Source: Apostichopus japonicus (Eukaryota; Echinodermata; Holothuroidea; Aspidochirotida; Stichopodidae). From it: a stretch of DNA of 64,000 bases. Shown one piece after another: positions 1-17,699 of the stretch (the first letter of the stretch is position 1; every line of letters starts with the position of its first letter). The translations under genes were made by a program, and so were the position numbers. Location of the stretch: positions 8,597,001-8,661,000 of the forward strand of contig NC_092562.1 of NCBI RefSeq assembly GCF_037975245.1, read 5' to 3'. The notes beneath the pieces were generated by a model. The model ran no database searches. It had not been told where the DNA came from and saw nothing but the letters and a program-made list of their open reading frames with translations.

Positions 1-341
1 ATTCTATTTTTTATTCACCCATTTCCTACATTAGTCTGCTTGTTCAGTTTTGCTTGCCAGTAAATATTGACCTCATATCATCAATTGCCTACACTACTCA
101 CAGATTAACCCATTTGCACAGCCTTGCATTTGAAAGCCTTACACATCCTAATGTCTTACTCAATAGCTATGACCCAGAATCATGCAATGACTAACATTAA
201 GTTCTGCACCATTTCCTAATAGGAACCATCTGATATATCCAGCGGATTGCAGCGAGGAGTAAGTATTCGCTCACCTATGCATGACCTCTTTCATAGTAGA
301 TTACATAGTCATTTAATTGAGCTTGAATTTAATTACCTCAG

Positions 342-4976
<4,635 letters not shown>

Positions 4977-6250
4977 GTTGCAGCAACACTGCTGAAGGCC
5001 AGCTAAGCTTCTATTTGAGAAATTTGTTTTGATTGGCAATATTTCTGAGCATTTTACCCATTTTGTCTATGCAAGAAATACAAGAAATAGGCGGCTAACG
5101 GTGTCATTTCCTTTCCTCCGATCTCCTCTTGTCCTTGCCTTATGCTCCTTCATAGCAGACATTGTTTGTTACAATGTTAAAATGTTGTATTCCTTCAAAG
5201 AGGACACACTGTCACCAATTTATTTTATGCAACAGATGGTTGTACTTACTAGGAGGGATAAGCTTTTCCCCATTGCAAAAAACAAAGAACCAACAGTACT
5301 GTAGGCTATATGCACTTAGTAGTTTTAATTCATGCAATAATAGAACAAACATGTAAGAAAGTACACCTCTGCTAAAATCTGCTTAATATTTGTAGATATC
5401 ACGTTTGAATTGTGCTGACCCAAAATTGCTCTCAAAATTTGCACCCACACAATAATGGAATGAACTGCCACTTGTTTACAACCACAGAGAAACGTTAATG
5501 AGCAGAAATCAGAATGGGCTTCAACAATATAGGTCATTCTCACATGTGGTATTAAACACAAACTGTGGAAAAGTTCAAATTGCAAATCTGTCTAGTATTC
5601 ATGTACAGAGAATGACATCAAACTAGATAAAAAGCCTGAATAACAAGTAAATATTTGACTTGATCAAGTCTCCAACGGGTGGAACTATTTCCGAAAATGA
5701 GGGATGACATTTTGCTACACACATCAAAACGCATACTGGTCGTGAATACTAAATAGTTGAAAAACCTATTTCATGATCTTTGCATATGACCTATGGCCTA
5801 CATTTCATTATAACTGAAAACTACAGAAGGCCCTGGTTTGGGCCCTCACAATACGACAAAAATATTTTTACTGCACAACTTTGGTTCACCAGCAGTCAAA
5901 CGTTATATTCACAACATTGCAGCAGATTTAGAAAAATGCTCTAGGAGGAATCGCATTTTTTACGTTTTCAGAAAATGACCTCTCGTGACCTCCAATGACC
6001 TTCAAATTTATAATATATGATTGCACGTATGAAAACTTAACTCTCAAAAGCTACTGACAAAATTTCAGCCAAACCAAATTGAAAAATGACAGTCATTCAA
6101 AACATAGTGGCAAAAGGCTACAGCACTTCCTCAGAACCACACAATTGCTATAGCACAGCTGAAAGCTGCTTAGCTGAACAATTTCAGCTGAGCTAAGAAT
6201 TATTCCGGAGAAGTGCATCATCAGGATGCAGCAGCCCTGTATGGAAGCAT
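4977..6250 (+). other. Probable 3' UTR / downstream flank of the 5' gene
   Basis: No recognisable coding segment, RNA gene or repeat. Open frames here lack coding character. The first AATAAA downstream of the stop that I can find is at 6890-6895. Confidence 0.4.
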
Positions 6251-6251
6251 A

Positions 6252-6640
6252 TTAAAGGGTGTGAAGACTCGCGCAAAAAGAAACGTCTAATGCGGGTAAT
6301 TTGACCTAGTTTCGAATGAGGTGTAACAGAAGTGTTAAACAACCACCATCGATCCCAGAAAATACACACACAGCTTGCTACCGTCGGTAATTAGACACTA
6401 GTGTACAGCCAGTACATACAGCTGTGGTCAATACCCACAGCACAGTGTACAAACGATACAGCGATGGACATCTCAGGTCCAGCTAAATATAACAAGGTAT
6501 CACGTTTCATGACTGTCTGCATTTTGTAGCGACATGAACAAAACGTCACTTGCAAGCAGCAGAAAGTTAACTTTTTCAGATGGCCGCACGCGGTTTGGGG
6601 CGAATCTTCAATGCCTTTAAATGGTCAGAGCTACAGAACT
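6252..6640 (+). repeat. Dispersed repeat, copy 1 (about 390 bp)
   Basis: Closely matches 62771-63170 in the same orientation, from GTGAAGACTCGCGCAAAAAG to AATGCCTTTAA. No open frame or terminal repeats were seen, so the class is unknown. This copy has GGACATCTCAGGTCC uninterrupted at about 6474-6488. The other copy carries a 24-25-bp insertion there, so this copy is a natural empty site. Confidence 0.85.
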
Positions 6641-6664
6641 TCTTTTACGTTTGATTTATTTCAG

Positions 6665-6895
6665 GAGGAGAGTGGGCCAGAAGGAGAATTGATGGATTGG
6701 GAAGTAATTATCTCGAAGGGCCTTGTTATCTCTTTGGCAGAGTTCCAGACCTGTCACAGGTTAATATGAGAAGCATAAATGTGAGAGCCTCTTGTAATCG
6801 TTGTAATACCCAATTTGAGGCACCCGAGCTTCATGAAGAACAAAGGCTACTTATATTAGTATATATTATGAAATTGGAAATCATTCCACAATAAA
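6665..6895 (+). CDS. Candidate exon (or alternative last exon of the 5' gene)
   Basis: A good acceptor (TGATTTATTTCAG) precedes 6665 and a donor-like CACAG/GTTAAT lies at 6759/6760. Read from exon 3 of the 5' gene, it gives a short alternative tail, RRVGQKEN, then stop. A second frame stays open from 6666 to TAA at 6892-6894, and that stop overlaps an AATAAA signal at 6890. Either reading would be short. There is no family match, so this is only a candidate. Confidence 0.28.
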
Positions 6896-7078
6896 TCTAC
6901 TACATATGTATGCTGCACTACATTGTCAAATAATAAGTGATTTTGTTTTTTGCAATTGGGAGTCAAGTGTAATGTAATATCCTGACAAAGTGCTTCAAAA
7001 TATGCTTGATAAATATGGAGAATTGTATGTGCACTAAACCCCTTTGGAGCTGCATACAGTATGCTGTGCTGGTTTAGA

Positions 7079-7105
7079 GGGGGGGGGGGGGGGGGGGGGG
7101 GGGGG
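7079..7105 (+). repeat. poly-G tract, 27 nt
   Basis: An uninterrupted G run, followed by a region without recognisable genes. Confidence 0.9.
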
Positions 7106-10100
7106 AACTAAGGTACCTGTCTTGTTATGGTCACATGAGCTGTATAATTGTGTGTGTGGAATATTACACCAGTCAAACAGTCTTCTTTCAGATACAGGGA
7201 CACAGACACACAAGGTGCCTCTAGTTATTTTCACATTAGTGTCACAACAAAGGGTTATTGTCATAATAAAGTTTGCTACATTTTGCGAAGCAAATATCAA
7301 CACTTGCCTGCAACACCTTCCACAGAATATGAAAACTCAGTTGAAATTAAATGTAATTTTAGAGCAAATAGTAACAAAGTACCAATCCAAGTGGTTTTTG
7401 GGGGGTGATCATTACAGCAAATGTATGTTGTATATAAGTATAAAGTTTGGTAGGTACCAACCTCTGAAAAAGTTTGCTTTGAGGAGGGTATCTATATGAT
7501 CGGGACTCAGTCTGTCTTGCTGCAGTGTAAAAAAGTTGGTTGCATATGAAGGATAATTTCTGTCACAAAGAATTTATGCATTTGTGAAAAACCTTGTTTT
7601 ATTTTGGTCTCCGGTATTGATGTTTTGAAGAATTGCAAATATTGACAAATACACAGGTGTACAGCAGGTACATTTCACCATGTACAGAAATGAACTTTAA
7701 CATTTCAATTATATACTTTGATAACCTCTATGTAGAAGATTTTATTATAATTGACTGGAGATGGAAATGATTTGTGAATTGACTTCATGCCTTGCGATGT
7801 TTGATTCATTAACAAAACTTTCTGTACTATTCTTATAAGGTAAATTTCTGTGTAGTATCATTTCATTCATGATGGTCAATAAGTGTATGGTACTTACATA
7901 TATGGTACATATATGGTCAAACTTAAGGTCTGTCCACTAAATCAAATCAAACTAAAATTGTTTTCCGCTAAAATGCCACATTGGGGTGTTTATCCTCATC
8001 ACGATAATTAAAGCACTTCAGAGGAACAAAAATACTGCAGTATTTGGTTGACAGTTTTAGGCTATCTACTAGTATTGTGTTCATTATTTTGTGACATTCT
8101 TTGCATACACAAGTACTATTCATGCAGACCTACATTGAGCATGGATGTTTGGTACCATCACCAACTCCTTCTGTTACATCACTTTTATAGTCCCTTTAGT
8201 CGTTGAAAACTCCAGCAGTGCTCGTGTCAATTTATTACTTTGCATCCTGTAACACAGACTTTTACCACCTCAAGCAACGAATATGATGAGCTGGCTTTAT
8301 GCAGAAGTCTCCTTAATATTTAATACCAAATGATATTAAATATTGAATCTTTCCAGGAACATTAAAACTGCAGTATTATAAGTTCTATAATGTTTTCAAC
8401 AAGAGTCAGTTGCATGTAATGAAGGACTACAGTAAGCCAACAGCTACTTCTTATTACAAAACCTGTAACAATGAATTTAACAACATTAAGATTGTAATGC
8501 GGTCGTCCACTAATCAGTGAAAAACCTCTGTGTAAATGGTATCTTCTAGGAATTTCTCCAACGACCAATAATGTTAAAGCTTGAGGTTCATGGAAGAAGT
8601 AAGGATTGAAAACCGAGTGAATCACATCTCATCTTGTAGGGAACTTTGTTTACTAGATCTTACATTTATAACCAATTAACACCATTATTACACATGATAA
8701 TGTAAACTTTGATCATAAAAGAGTTACATCCATGTATCTGTTGAAGTACGGAGGAGTTCAAGGGACATGATGCATTTGTGTTTTTTTTTTTCAACTTATG
8801 TGTGTACCAAAGAAACTATACTCACGACTTCCATTTGACTTAACTATGTACAGTGACAGGACATTGAAGAACTGCTTCAAGTTATTAACACTGTTACTTG
8901 GTGTGAGAACTGTTTACCTTAAGGCACTAAGCATCAAATTTCTGTTGTTCTCAGTCAAATATTTTTGCAGGTAGCAGTTTTTTGTTACATATCAGATAAA
9001 CATATCTTAGGGTTATTTAACTTACTGCAGTATCCAAGGGATGATATCATCATATATACATGTTTTAAAGCTGCACTAGTAAATCCATGATAAACAGCGC
9101 AAACAGATGCCTGTCATCACTCGTAATATTGAAATCTAACGGAATAGCTTTGAGCATTCTGTTTTCAAGACTTGCGTCCTTGTTGACAAACAAGCAAAAC
9201 ATTTGGTAGGCATTTGGGCCAATTCTTATCGAAAAGAAAATACCTTATCATCATCATAAAGTGATTGTAGGGAACCTGCCAGACCTGAAGATGATTTTGG
9301 CCATCATCAGTTGCTTGTTAATATTGAAATACATATAATTCTTGCTTTAATTTAGTCAGTTGCTCTATCCTGCAAGGCTGCAATGAAGATTTAATGGCTG
9401 GTTTAATACATCTATACTGGGAATAGTGTTTCTGTACACTGTGTAGGATTTTTTTCAGTCTTTGTCATAGGAATGATTCACATCCAATTGAGAATTTCTG
9501 TTTACATCATTCATTTTCCTCTCTGTTTAACTATGGTAATCTTTTAGTTTAGTAAAAGGTTGTTTTTAAGATATTTATTAATTGCATTAGATGCATTCAA
9601 CTGGGGGCTTTAATGCATTCCTTGAGAACAGTGTAGCTACTTATGTGTGCAGTTTCTTCCGAGGCTTTATTATTATCAGTATTTTCTGTTACAGATATTA
9701 TAAATGAGTTTGTAAACTTTGTGTTTAATTTGTCTTCATTTCCGTTTTAACCAATTTCTTATCAATTGTGTTCTTTCTATTTAATTAAGTTGCATCCCAC
9801 CAGCTTTCACAAATTGCAACTAGAACAACTGTCTTTTGTATTCAAACACATGTCATTGTAGTGCGTGGTGAAGGTCAACGTTAGTTAGTTGTTCATATTC
9901 AATGGAGGAGTCTTTGTTACTGCAACCGTTTTGAAATTTTTTTTTTGCTCACCAACAAACCAGTTCGGCGTTTGGGCCCTTAATGCAGACCAAAGCTAGC
10001 CTATATTGTATAATGTTTATTAACAAAACTTTAGCAAGCATTTGTCTGCAATATAAACGAATAAATAATGACTAAAACCAATCAGAACCAAGCTGTCAAT

Positions 10101-10980
10101 CACGAATCACACCTGTTTCGAACGTGATAGAGAATACACAGTTACAACGTGCCCTACATCAAATACTACATCGTACTACGCTGCACACTACTACACACTG
10201 CACACTACTACACTGCTCTACACGTACATTGTTACCCACATTGCACTCACTGAGACACAGCTGCGAACTATTAACAAGTTCAGCAGTTGGTTTAGGGCTG
10301 ATTCATTCCACTTTCTACTGCAAGTATTCACCAATAATGACAATAACTTCAGCAGCGGCATAACCGCAGGGATGGGGAGGGCCTATCCCTCAAATATACC
10401 ACCCCCGCTATAAAAAATTATCAGAGACATGTTTGTTTTTTATAATAGGTTATGCCTGTCAGTAGAAAAGCTTGGGCGTTTCTAAAAAAAGGTATACTAC
10501 ACTACAGCCCCAATATTTATATGCAAAGTTGACGAAGTGCAAACTCACCCACAATGCCCCGACAAAAATGGACCCTCTTTACATTCCATAAAATTGCAGC
10601 TTTTTGGTTCCTTTTTATCTGTCAACAAGAGGACACTTTCTTATTAATTCTATTTTAATTTCTCAACAATGATTCACGATTCGAAGGACAAAGAAAGGAG
10701 GAACGCCTTTGAGGTTCTACCCAATTCTGCAGACATAAGCCCCTCCCCCCCCCCCCGCCTACAGCTTTGTAACCCCTTGTATATTCGTCAAGTTTATCAT
10801 TGAAATCAAAGTAATCCCGAATTGTAGTAATATAAAATGGCCTTCTATATGAATGTTATTAAACCGCGACCTGGTTCGAATCTTCTTATAAATGAATATG
10901 GGCATTGGTTAAAAAAAAAGCTGTCACTTGTAAAAATACTGTAGGGTGAGCTATAACACTGCACTTCTGAAGTTACTCTC
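7106..10980. other. Intergenic stretch without recognisable features
   Basis: AT-rich sequence. No exon pair, RNA gene or clear repeat was recognised. Minor items are a G/C-homopolymer scrap of transposon type near 10366-10400 and a C-run at about 10745. Confidence 0.5.
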
Positions 10981-11047
10981 ATTCAACGGTCACCTCCTTT
11001 AAGTGTCTCCTTTAAGTCAACTACTGACTCCGGGTGACTATTGCAGA

Positions 11048-11053
11048 TGTATG

Positions 11054-11111
<58 letters not shown>

Positions 11112-11114
11112 CAT

Positions 11115-11188
<74 letters not shown>
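11048..11188. repeat. (AT)n-rich microsatellite with GTAT interruptions
   Basis: Long alternating AT with scattered ATGTAT and ATACAT interruptions. It encodes only Ile-Tyr runs. Confidence 0.95.
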
Positions 11189-11192
<4 letters not shown>

Positions 11193-11301
11193 GGGAGTTG
11201 TCTGACGATCGCTATAACGCGTGAAACTCCGAGTTACAACTACTAGTGTTCCACTAGTCTCATCTAGTATCAACATGTACCTTAATATGTACCATAATAT
11301 G

Positions 11302-11563
11302 TACCTTAGGTCGACAGTTTATGGTAAAAAAGTGTACCTTAGGTCAACAGTGTACCTTAGGTCGACATTTCAGTGTCGACCTAATGTTTTCACTACCATT
11401 TTAAGACACTTTTTTATTGTCACAAATAGCTTTATGTTCTCCGTCCTCTAAAACGTTCATTTAAAAGTTTTGGTTAGGGTCGGTTCAGGGTTAGGGTTAG
11501 AAAAAAGGGTTAGGGTTAGATTAAATTTAGTGTGTAAGTCAATGTAACTGTCGACCTAAGGTA
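11302..11563. mobile_element. Small inverted-repeat (MITE-like) element, about 262 bp
   Basis: Perfect 18-bp terminal inverted repeats: TACCTTAGGTCGACAGTT at 11302 and its reverse complement at 11546-11563. The TACCTTAGGTCRACAGT motif is repeated inside the left end (about 11334 and 11350). An internal GTCGACCTAA near 11373 makes further inverted pairs. No convincing target duplication was found. The interior carries telomere-like repeats. Confidence 0.55.
11472..11519 (+). repeat. Interstitial telomere-like TTAGGG repeats
   Basis: Several GGTTAGGG or TTAGGG units, interrupted by GGTTCA and AAAAAA, inside the inverted-repeat element at 11302-11563. TTAGGG is the usual metazoan telomere unit. 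So short and degenerate a run inside a transposon-like element is not evidence of a chromosome end. Confidence 0.75.
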
Positions 11564-11915
11564 GGATCCATAGTTATATATATATATATTTAGGGCAACA
11601 GAACCCCTAATGACATTTAAGTGGAGTTTACGTGTTCACTCTCAGCAAACTTGAAATGACTGGAATGGTAAAATGGTAAGATTATTGATGCTTGGGTGAT
11701 TAGTGATGGCCGTCCTATGGGAAAGGTCTAAGGGGAGGGTGTGTCCCTGGGTCACAACACTCAAATTACAATCTTCAACTCGATCTAGAGTAGATCTGTA
11801 CGGTCTCTGTGTGGATCCCGCGAAATAGAAGGGCACTGCGTACAAAAGAATGTTTTTTTTTAATTCAGAAACTCAGGGGGGTTTAACCCCCCCTGGATCT
11901 GCCCTTGTATATATA

Positions 11916-13845
11916 CAGGTGCGTATCCAGGGGGGCGTTGGGGGCGCGCGCCCCCCGGGTAAGGAAAAGAGGAGAGAAAAAAAGAGAAGAAAAAAGGGAA
12001 TAGGAGGGAAAAAGGAAAAGGAGGAGAGAAAGGAAGGGAAAAGAAAAAGAAGAAAGAGAGAAAAAGGAGAAAAGGAGGGAGTAGAAGATAGCCAAGACCT
12101 CGGGAAGAGAAACGGAGGAACAGTCATAGTTAAAGCGCTGATCCCTATTATATACACAGGGTAGCCAGTGACAGATCAAGGATTACGGAGGGGGTGTGCG
12201 CCTCACTCCACCCCTTACACCGACAACTCCATTTTTGACGTTTCCATTTTTCCTCTCTCACTAATGTATCTATATAAATGCTATATATGGTCTATCATAA
12301 CGCGTGTGTGTTTATGGACGCCTTAAACAATTGTAGAATTGTGCTATATGGAACCAACTGTGGCTGGTCTTGAACTCGACCGAGTCATCGGGGAACATGA
12401 CGCATTTCGGGAAGGGGGCGACCGCCCCCCCCCCCCGAGCAAATTTTCTTTATGACATTGCTAGTAAATTCAAAATAGACAATGCTTAGATGCAACTTAC
12501 AAGGCCTGGGACGTGTCATTTTCAGCGATCTGGGAGGCATTTTCGGCCAAAAATTTTCTTGTACGCTTCGCGCCAACACATGGTGGCGCTTCGCTTAGAT
12601 AGTTTGCCTACAGGCTTCGCCCCTCTCTTGGCAATAACTCTCTACACGCCTGTTCGAATTTGTAAAGCAAATAACAGATATAACATCATATCAGTGAGCA
12701 TTGAAATGCATGTTCCACGATGAACAGCCTCAAAAACTGTGTATGTGTGTAGTCAAAGACGTTGGAGTCCAATTGGATTTGGGGCTGTAACGACTTGCCC
12801 GAAAAAAAAAAGCCAAAATTTTTCGCGCGTTCAACATATCGATGCCAATATCATATAAGCAAGCATCGGCCATTACATTGCATGGCATCGTGTACCGCAC
12901 GGTCCGTCAAAGTTGCACAGTATACCGCCGGATGTTAATGTAAACAACGAAATGTCTTGTGTAGATGGAGAAAAAGCATACAGATCCATTTATGTCAAAA
13001 CTCTCTTTTACAAAGGTAATGTCGGCCAAGCTTACAACTTTATTTTAATTACCAAGGAGATCATTTTTAAGCTATTCATTGCTATTTATTTTTCTATCAG
13101 TAGGTGCCCGAAAAAATGGTTGCGGGGGGGGGGGGCTGCAGCCCCGCCTCCTACGGGACCTACGCCTATGTGTGTAGTGTTCGGTTTCGATATACCTGAT
13201 ATCGGAAATATTTGCTATTTTCATTTCCTTCAACCAAGTTTTATAATAGCCATTATAAGAGGTTGCAATATTTCTACACCAAGAAATTAACTGTGTCGGA
13301 ATTTTCGAAAATTTCCTGCCCAACATTCGTCATCATACTTTCCTCTACTCGTGCAATTTTGACCTGTCTATTAGGGGTTGAAGGTTTTTTTTCTATATGA
13401 GTTGTCCATATATTGAATTTTGTGCAACATTATGGATATGTTTTCAAGTGATTTTTATTCACGAGAAATGTGAATTTTAAATTCTCAACAAATAATGGGC
13501 TTAAAACCTTCAAAAGTGGGGCTTTCGGATATTGTGGGCCGTGACGTAGAATCACCTACAAAAGCAATGATCCATAGGACATGCAATCAGGTCGAACATG
13601 ATGTGTAACTGGTGACAATCTCCAAAAAGGTTATGGATGGAAAAAAAAAACTTTTGGGAAATACTTGGTTCTTAGGCAAAAGTGTTCATCTTGTTTGTCA
13701 TTTTCAAGCCCGAGAAGTGCCATTTCCGGTGATCTGGGGGGTATCAAAACCAGAAATTTTCTTGTACGCTCCGCGCCAACCGATGGTGGCGCTTCGCTTA
13801 GATAGTAATTCGCGCCCCCCGGGTTAGAAAATCCTGGATACGCGC

Positions 13846-13848
<3 letters not shown>
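11916..13848 (+). mobile_element. Composite hAT-like non-autonomous element, copy 1 (1.93 kb)
   Basis: Ends are CAGGTGCGTATCCAGG and CCTGGATACGCGCCTG, imperfect inverted repeats. It sits between AT runs, so its target duplication cannot be read. Nearly its whole length recurs inverted at 36140-37794. In order from the left: a purine-rich GGAGAAAAAGG tract (about 11960-12090), a TGATCCCTATTATATACACAGG block, a scrap with a G/C run (12419-12436), a cassette with a GCGCCAACACATGGTGGCGC hairpin (about 12570), an internal scrap ending CCTACGCCTATG (13168), and a second cassette (about 13690-13805). No intact coding frame remains. It is a mosaic of pieces also seen in other elements in this window. 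Confidence 0.7.

Positions 13849-13932
<84 letters not shown>
13849..13932. repeat. (AT)n microsatellite
   Basis: Pure AT directly adjoining the right end of the composite element. It was probably the target of the insertion. Confidence 0.95.
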
Positions 13933-13934
<2 letters not shown>

Positions 13935-15127
13935 TATATCCAGGGCACTTTACAATTTGAGCTTCAACAATCTCAGTGAGCGACGGCAGGCCTGCACGCA
14001 GATAAACACCAGGATTGTAAACCTAAATGGCCTATACATAAAAGAAAATGTCATGTCGTTAATCGCAGGTTGAAAGTTAAGTTCAGGTAGTTTAGATTAC
14101 CGTTACAAAAAGAAATATTTTAAAAACTGTTTTTTTTTTCGAATCTAAACTTTCCCTAGAGTAAAATGAGGATGTTGCGGGTACTTGGGCTCGTCAGTGA
14201 GATGGGAGGGGCGAAGTCGTAAACTATAATAGACTAGCAGGCAGTTTTTCTTCTTTATATCTTCTCATACATAACAGAGTATCATTTCACTACGTTCTCA
14301 ATATGATCCACATATTAAAGTTTACGGAAGATCTGCAATGGTGTCAATTTTGCCACTGTTTTCAAAGCTTCTAAAAAGATATTGCCCGTTGGCGTGACGA
14401 CTGGGTATATATGGTTCAGTAAACACACACGAGAGGTGCCCTAACTGTTTGACTGCCGATATTCGTTTATGAATTTGGAAAACTGCGGTTGCAGTCTAGA
14501 ATATCTTACACAAAAGATGGATAGAAATTAAGTTCGTCTATTGACCGTATTGGAATTATTGTTTAATATCTATCGGTAAAAAGAAAAGGTACATAAATGC
14601 ACCTACTTTTTCACAAGACACAGTTAAGTTCACAGTTTGAAAATTCATACCGATCAATAGCAAATTGCATATCAAAAATGGTCACAATATATCCTAATAA
14701 GTTGGCGTCTCTATCATAACGGTGTTTAGGTTTTAATCTCACTGTTTGGTTAATTGCAATAACGTCAGAATGGATGTTGAAAACTGAAATGATGTTAACT
14801 TTTGAACGGAACCTTTCAAACCTAACAAACACCTTCAGAGTTCTCTTCCACCAGTGTGTTTAGCCTATATCAGCAAAGTCTATAGCCTAACTAATAGTAC
14901 TTTGCATGATTCAATGATTGTGGCTAAATTTTTGAAAAAACAAGCATTTCTCAGACTTCCTTGTCGTTGATATTTTGACAAACCATGACTCTATTAGCAA
15001 ACAAAAGCATGCGGCACTTATAGTATATGCTTTAAAATACTCTTAATGAACCATGGACTACTAGCGGAGTGGAATGGACTCAATGGACATTTAATTAAAC
15101 TGAAATGTGATGTGTAACACATGGTCA
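13933..15127. other. Intergenic stretch without recognisable features
   Basis: No exon pair, RNA gene or repeat family was recognised on either strand. Confidence 0.5.
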
Positions 15128-15135
15128 ATAGAACA

Positions 15136-15398
15136 CAGGCGCGTAGCCAGGGGGGCGAAGGGGCCACGCCCCCCCCCTTGAGCATATTTTGTTTACATGT
15201 TTATATGATATCGCTAGTAATTTCAAGCTTAGATGCAACTTACAAGGCCTGGGAAGTGCAATTTCCAGCGTTTTGTATACGTGTAGCGCCAACATATGGT
15301 GGCGCTACTCTTAGATAGTTTTCAATGCAGAATCTACGGCTCTGATAGTTTGCCTACAGGTTCGCCCCTCCCTTAGCAAATTCCTGGCTACGCGCCTG
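15136..15398 (-). mobile_element. hAT-like MITE, 263 bp, perfect 8-bp TSD
   Basis: Termini are CAGGCGCGTAGCCAGG and CTGGCTACGCGCCTG, flanked by identical ATAGAACA at 15128-15135 and 15399-15406. Eight-bp duplications and CAG...CTG ends are typical of hAT elements. It carries a G-run/C-run at the left and the shared cassette (about 15230-15318, GCGCCAACATATGGTGGCGC hairpin). It has no transposase. The strand is given by the cassette orientation. Confidence 0.85.
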
Positions 15399-15724
15399 AT
15401 AGAACAGGTTGCAGCCGTCTCTGAATCTTTCCGAGTTACAGTGTACTTTTCCTTTATAATTTCTAGTCCACTCAGATATTTGTTTTTAAATTATCCATGG
15501 TGTCATTGGGAGTATAATTTAAGCCTTACATAAGAGTGCCCCGTTTTCCTGTTTTGGTAACAGCTTGATTTGCCAGTACTACAAATTTCTTCTGCTTATT
15601 ATGATATACCCTCTTGTTACCTGCACTTGTGCTATACAGAAGGCACACAATATTCATTTGCCCGAATGTTTTGTGGATTACCCCCTCAAATATCACTGTT
15701 ACAATGATACCTGGGATTTAAGTG

Positions 15725-15744
15725 ACCCCCCCCCCCCCCCCCCC
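15725..15744 (+). repeat. poly-C tract
   Basis: A run of about 20 C in otherwise featureless sequence. Confidence 0.85.
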
Positions 15745-15839
15745 GACAAAACACACACTCCCGGATTCAGTCCTATATATTCCGCGAATGCAACACAAAA
15801 TGCTATAAAAGATTTGCAAATAATATATCGATCTTGAAG

Positions 15840-17690
15840 AGCATGAAGATGTTTTCCGGTAATATGTCATTAAATATTATTCACCAAAACATGTTCGTCA
15901 CAAGCAAACTGTTTGTAAAAAAAAATAACTCCAAACATTTCATGCAGACAATCGTAAAACAAAATTATATTGCTTAATAAGTGTGAGAATGAATCTCCGA
16001 CAGCAAATAAAACTTATAGGAAACACCAGGATTAATTTTGATATAGGCTACTTGACAACAACAAAAAATTGCACGGCGGCAAACTCCCGGTAAGACAAGT
16101 CGGAAATTCCCCTTAGTTTTATCAAATCATTCCCTCTGTTTACTTTAGATTCTGATATTTTCATGAGGTAAATGAGTATAAATTAGCCTAATAGGTGGAT
16201 AAAATACACTGTAATCTCGATTTTTGTACTTTTGATGGATCGTTGAATTACCGAGAAAGTTCATTTTCCGAGCGATCAAGTTGTCAAAATCATTAATTTG
16301 ACCAGCTGTTTAGGTTTACATTGATATCCTTGCATCACGCGTCGAAAAGCACGTACTATATAGCGTGGGATACTTGTTGCGCCATGTAGGTTACATGTTA
16401 ACTTAATTACGTGGAGTTCACAGCGGCGACCAAAACTCATGTCGACAAAATCCGTTGTGTGATATAAGTGTGGAATCTTACACCATTACAGTAAGGAGAC
16501 GAGCACAATCTGCTTTCGATTCAAGTAGCCTGAATCAAGCCTACTCTATCTATATAAAGATGCAGATTATTTGCATATAAATTCCCCTCCCCCACCGCAG
16601 TCCCCACGGACACAAACCACCAGTCCCCACCCACACAAAGACACAAACTACTGAGACCATAATTTTCGCGTAGATTTAATGCAACCTAAAACATACGGTA
16701 GCTCATTTCTTGTTTGGCACTAATTATGTTTACAGTCTTGTTCTGTTGTTCGAGGATGGTTAGCCGAGACAATTGTCTGCAAGAGCTTAGTCAATACAAT
16801 TGGATGTTATCGTCTATGCGGCCTAAAAAGTTCTTTCATTTTTGTCCATGCCAGGCAGCAACTAATAGTTTCGCATTTGATTACTTCAGAGATGTGTTGG
16901 GAGGGGGCATGGCTTAGTTGCATCACTTCACGCATTTATCATTGGCAAAGAGGGACTGGAGGGGAAGGGGTGGGAAGGGGTGGAGTGGAGTGGAGCGCTT
17001 GACACACTTGCAAAATTGTTGAGGCAATTGGTGAATTAAGATTCAGGAAAAACTAACAACATGTATGAGATAAAGAATATCAGACAGTATTTTACAGTTT
17101 CATATTTTCTATTCAGAAAGTTTCTCCGAACAAATCTAATAAAATATAAAGAATCGAAATCTTCTAAAATCTGAAACTTAATAATAGTTAAATTAAATAA
17201 ACATATTTGCATTCATAAATAATATATAGCAAGAAATTTGGAAAATAGCATTAGTTGACAAGAAGGCCAGCTTCCTGTAAGATGGATCATACATTATTAT
17301 TCAAATGTGATTGCACAATCACGTGCAAAACCACATAAACTAATGTCAGATAGCGATAGGCAGACATTTGTCAGTAGGAAAGGTGACATGAACTGATTCA
17401 TCTTCAAGTATTCTAAGGATAATTGGTCTGCCCAAATAGGATCCAAATACCAGATCTCTCTACCAGGAGAGAATCTGACAATTTCACATAAGATATAATA
17501 TAGCTTGACTCTTACATTCTAGTAGCTAGTACTGAGAAAAATACATATTTACATCATATATACTTATCACATTTCAGATATAGTTACTGTTAACTGCAAA
17601 TTTTCCATAAAGAAAACAGTGGCAATTAAAGGCTTACAATTAATACAGTGCAAAACTGAACTAAGAATAGTGAAGTCTTTGTCTTTACAA
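15840..17690. other. Intergenic stretch downstream of the KLF gene
   Basis: No gene was recognised. A G-rich run of GGGGAAGGGGTGG and TGGAG repeats lies at about 16950-16995. The right part may include KLF 3' UTR, but no canonical AATAAA was seen on the minus strand in the first kilobase after the stop. Confidence 0.4.
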
Positions 17691-17699
17691 AGCAAGTGA

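Noticed and set aside
223-258. 36-nt exon before the GTAAGT donor
   Set aside because: In the frame required by the next exon it has an in-frame TGA. Only a 16-nt version from 243 would fit, which is too weak to call.
11472-11519. Chromosome end or telomere
   Set aside because: Few, degenerate TTAGGG units inside an inverted-repeat element with unique DNA on both sides.
11850-12164. Lys/Arg/Glu-rich protein from the purine-rich tract (and its Ser/Phe/Leu antisense version, also at 37531-37989)
   Set aside because: Low-complexity GGAGAAAAAGG DNA inside a non-autonomous transposon. It is open in several frames on both strands.
12490-12723. Conserved small protein from the shared transposon cassette (recurrent MVALRLDS-like peptide)
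   Set aside because: The peptide recurs only because the DNA repeat recurs. Other copies are frameshifted, and the opposite strand gives equally open frames.
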